NCBI GenBank assembly: GCA_040754395.1
Contig: JBFMCL010000015.1
Location: 1 to 64,000 of the forward strand
Direction of reading: 5' to 3'
Length of the DNA stretch: 64,000 nucleotides
From: Nitrospirota bacterium
GTDB taxonomy: Bacteria > Nitrospirota > Thermodesulfovibrionia > Thermodesulfovibrionales > SM23-35
Below are positions 61,900-64,000 of this stretch, in pieces. The notes below the pieces were generated by a model. That model saw only the letters and a program-made list of their open reading frames with translations. It was not told the DNA's origin and did not search any database. Position numbers and translations under genes: made by a program. Position 1 is the first letter of the stretch. Every line of letters begins with the position of its first letter.

Positions 61900-62451
61900 C
61901 TATCTGCTGCTCGTAAGCGCAGAAATGTCCATCTTTACCACCTGCTCTCTCGGGTCACGGTAATTCCTGATCCTGATATCCATTTCTTTCACGGTAAGAT
62001 AGGGGGTCCTGGTCTCCAGTGAATAGAGGATATCCCTCAGCGCCCTCGGGTCAGGAAGAATGGTATCAATGCTGACGGTAATTATCTTGAAAGACTCTCT
62101 CTCCTCAGGCTTTCCCACCCGTTCGCTCGAAATCGTGCCGCCGCTTTGTGTGACGATGTTCTTTGCCGTTTCCTGAAGCGCAGCCGCAGCCAGGGAAAGG
62201 GTCTGTCCTTCAACCAGTTTTGAATTGTCCGATTCCCTTTCCTCTTTCATTGATGCCAGTTTTTCCTCCAGCCGGGGCTTTTCCGCGATAAGGGTGATAT
62301 ATTTCTGGAGCGTCCTCGTTTTCACAAACTGGTTTTCCTTTACAGAGGCAACCTGGGACTGAATTCCCAAATATACATACTGGTACAGGAAAAGACCAGC
62401 GAGGATTGCCATTAACGGCAGCGTAAACAATAGGGTTCTATTCTTCTTCAT
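61900..62451 (-). CDS. Type II secretion protein, GspM/PilO-like
   Basis: A 183-residue bitopic protein: membrane segment at about 8-27 (LLFTLPLMAILAGLFLYQYV), a coiled-coil to about 85, and a small ferredoxin-like periplasmic domain (IITVSIDTILPDPRALRDILYSLE; LTVKEMDIRIR), the plan of GspM and PilO. It should pair with the GspL-like protein, whose gene it overlaps by 14 bases. Confidence 0.8.
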   Translation of the reverse strand: MKKNRTLLFTLPLMAILAGLFLYQYVYLGIQSQVASVKENQFVKTRTLQKYITLIAEKPRLEEKLASMKEERESDNSKLVEGQTLSLAAAALQETAKNIVTQSGGTISSERVGKPEERESFKIITVSIDTILPDPRALRDILYSLETRTPYLTVKEMDIRIRNYRDPREQVVKMDISALTSSR

Positions 62452-63985
62452 CAGTTTCTTCCTGTGTCTGCAGTTCTTCCTTCTTTATGCCCTCCAGTTC
62501 CATTTTTATGTTGAACCTGTCGGAATTCATCCGTGTATCCCTGAATGTCGGAGATGCAAACTCGGCCTTTTGAAAATATGGCGAAGCTTCAAGCTTTGAT
62601 AGGATGCCTGTCGCGGATGCCGCGTATCCCTCGATCTCAACGGTTGTTTCGGTGATCCGCAGCCGGGAAAGCCAGGCGGTCTTCGGCAGTATGGCAGTCA
62701 ATTCCCTGAGGATGTTCAATGCCAAAGGTCTTCTTTCCTTGAAATCGGCAATGGTAAAAATTTCCTTTTCCAGGGTTGCCAGCTCTTTTTTCAGGGATTC
62801 GACCTTTTTCACTTCTTCCTTCCGCAGCGCAATCTGCCGGTCGATCTCTTCAAGGCGCTTCTCCTCAACCCTGAGGGGTGCGATAAGGTAGAGAATCCAC
62901 ATGACCAGGATCGCAAGAACCAGAATGAACGTGAGCGCCAGGGGCGCCTTTGCTTTTTTGTGATATCCCTTGCTCAGAAGGTCAAGCCCCTCTCTATGCG
63001 GCCAGAGCGATTCGAGCACTCCGCCGACCGCAGCGTACGGCACATCCGCGTGATCCCCCGGAATGCGGATCCGGATATCCGTCTCATTGAGCATTGTTAC
63101 CGGCTGGCCTGCCTTTGCCTTAATCATCTCCTTCAGCGAGGGGCTCTTGTCACGGAAGAGCAGGATCACCTGCGGAGTCCCCCCCTGATTTTTCGCATAA
63201 TCAGTCAGCGACGATATTTCCGAGGCAATGCTGTCACTCCTTGAGTTTTCATCCTCGGTGCTGAAGGAACCCGAAAGAGGATTCATTACCGTGCCGTTCA
63301 GAAACAGGGCCCCTTCATATCCGTCCGGTTTTATTTCAAGGAACACTGAGTCAGCCTTCCGGTCCATGTGCCTGAATAAGGTTGCGATCCCTGACAGGTT
63401 TACTGTCAGACGGCTGGCGGTGATTCCTTTGTCTTTGAGCGCCTCAAGGTACGGCCTGATCAGGTTGTCTTTTGCAGCCACCGCAAGAATGGTCAGCTTC
63501 TCTTCATTTTCACTGAGAATCCTGAAGTCATACAGGGTATCGTCTGCGCTGAAAGGGGTGATCCTGTCCAGCTCATAGGAAATGACGTTCGAAAGATTTT
63601 CCTTTACGGCTGCCGGAAACTCTACTGTCTTCACAATTGCCCATGCCTTGGGGATACTCAGCAGGACATCTGCCTTTGCAGCCCCGAGGTCATTCATCGC
63701 AAGGGCCACTGACGAAGCGACAACCTCGGGCTGGGGGTACCGGTTGTCTTCAAAGGCATATTCCCTCACGCCCCTGATCCTGATTCTCGACAGGAAACGT
63801 GTTCCGTATACCACCGCGAGCGTTCCCTTATCGAGGGAGACGGAAAGTGTTCTTGACGGGTAAATCCTGTCATCGGCAAGGCTGAAGGAGAGGACCCTCC
63901 ACAAGGGCTCCCAGAGCTTATTAAGGGCAGAAGATGAGCCTGTTGCAATGGTTGTCAGTTTGTCGATAACGGTCGTTCCGTTCAT
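62438..63985 (-). CDS. Type II secretion protein, GspL-like (PilM-PilN fusion plan)
   Basis: A 515-residue inner-membrane protein. Residues ~45-330 form an actin-like cytoplasmic domain (LSVSLDKGTLAVVYG, LLSIPKAWAIVKTVEFP, VISYELDRITPF, YAAVGGVLESL), which binds the GspE ATPase in studied systems. A membrane segment at about 350-372 (LALTFILVLAILVMWILYLI) is followed by a coiled-coil and a small periplasmic domain (WLSRLRITETTVEIEGYAASATGILSKLE), as in PilN. The gene is complete; upstream secretion genes probably continue beyond the window. Confidence 0.85.
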   Translation of the reverse strand: MNGTTVIDKLTTIATGSSSALNKLWEPLWRVLSFSLADDRIYPSRTLSVSLDKGTLAVVYGTRFLSRIRIRGVREYAFEDNRYPQPEVVASSVALAMNDLGAAKADVLLSIPKAWAIVKTVEFPAAVKENLSNVISYELDRITPFSADDTLYDFRILSENEEKLTILAVAAKDNLIRPYLEALKDKGITASRLTVNLSGIATLFRHMDRKADSVFLEIKPDGYEGALFLNGTVMNPLSGSFSTEDENSRSDSIASEISSLTDYAKNQGGTPQVILLFRDKSPSLKEMIKAKAGQPVTMLNETDIRIRIPGDHADVPYAAVGGVLESLWPHREGLDLLSKGYHKKAKAPLALTFILVLAILVMWILYLIAPLRVEEKRLEEIDRQIALRKEEVKKVESLKKELATLEKEIFTIADFKERRPLALNILRELTAILPKTAWLSRLRITETTVEIEGYAASATGILSKLEASPYFQKAEFASPTFRDTRMNSDRFNIKMELEGIKKEELQTQEETDEEE

Positions 63986-64000
63986 GGGTTGAAGAGCACA

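Noticed and set aside
1-64000. CRISPR arrays, rRNA genes, complete insertion sequences or prophage genes
   Set aside because: No regularly spaced repeats, rRNA sequence, transposase or phage structural genes were seen on either strand.

Overview
The window looks like chromosomal DNA of a Gram-negative (diderm), probably anaerobic bacterium. It encodes a type II secretion secretin and inner-membrane assembly proteins, an O-polysaccharide ABC exporter, lipoproteins and a SurA-like periplasmic chaperone. Base composition is near 50% GC, and a few stretches are clearly AT-richer. Gene content and style suggest Nitrospirota or a related Desulfobacterota-like lineage. That is an impression from gene content, not a marker-gene placement.

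Region 1 (0.2-17.6 kb) is housekeeping, almost all on the minus strand. Read in the direction of transcription it runs gatA-gatB, tRNA-Ser(GGA), dnaX, ybaB, an HNH nuclease gene, tilS, gltX-glnS, gpsA, larB and a thiamine operon thiS-thiG-thiE-thiC-thiD with a DUF1232 gene at its end. The thiamine operon has a legible control region: a sigma70-type promoter, a TPP riboswitch and an intrinsic terminator just before thiS. A receiver-PilZ regulator lies at the left edge on the plus strand. Two details stand out: a run of nine A in dnaX placed to give a short gamma form, and a sharply AT-rich segment inside gatB.

Region 2 (17.7-34.5 kb) is a plus-strand glycosyltransferase array. It is built from repeated modules: a large two-domain GT2 protein, a GT4 protein, and a small GT2 protein or methyltransferases. 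The modules look like diverged tandem duplicates. A low-GC methyltransferase gene sits between the second and third.

Region 3 (34.6-47.3 kb) is about the cell envelope and secretion: the secretin GspD, a PIG-L deacetylase, two secreted proteins of unknown function with strong look-alike promoters and long leaders, a small lipoprotein, an FG-GAP/VCBS lipoprotein, a SurA-like chaperone and a subtilisin-like protease with PKD and IPT repeats. Several strong intrinsic terminators separate these units.

Region 4 (47.3-61.1 kb) resumes polysaccharide synthesis: a membrane-anchored GT2, two large polytopic membrane proteins, an acyltransferase, a methyltransferase, a GNAT protein, two divergent radical SAM enzymes, a GT2, and the Wzm/Wzt exporter pair. 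Together with region 2 this suggests a decorated polysaccharide (methylated, acylated, deacetylated) exported through an ABC transporter.

Region 5 (61.1-64 kb) is a minus-strand type II secretion cluster with GspL-, GspM- and GspC-like genes, so the secretion genes are split on either side of part of the polysaccharide locus.
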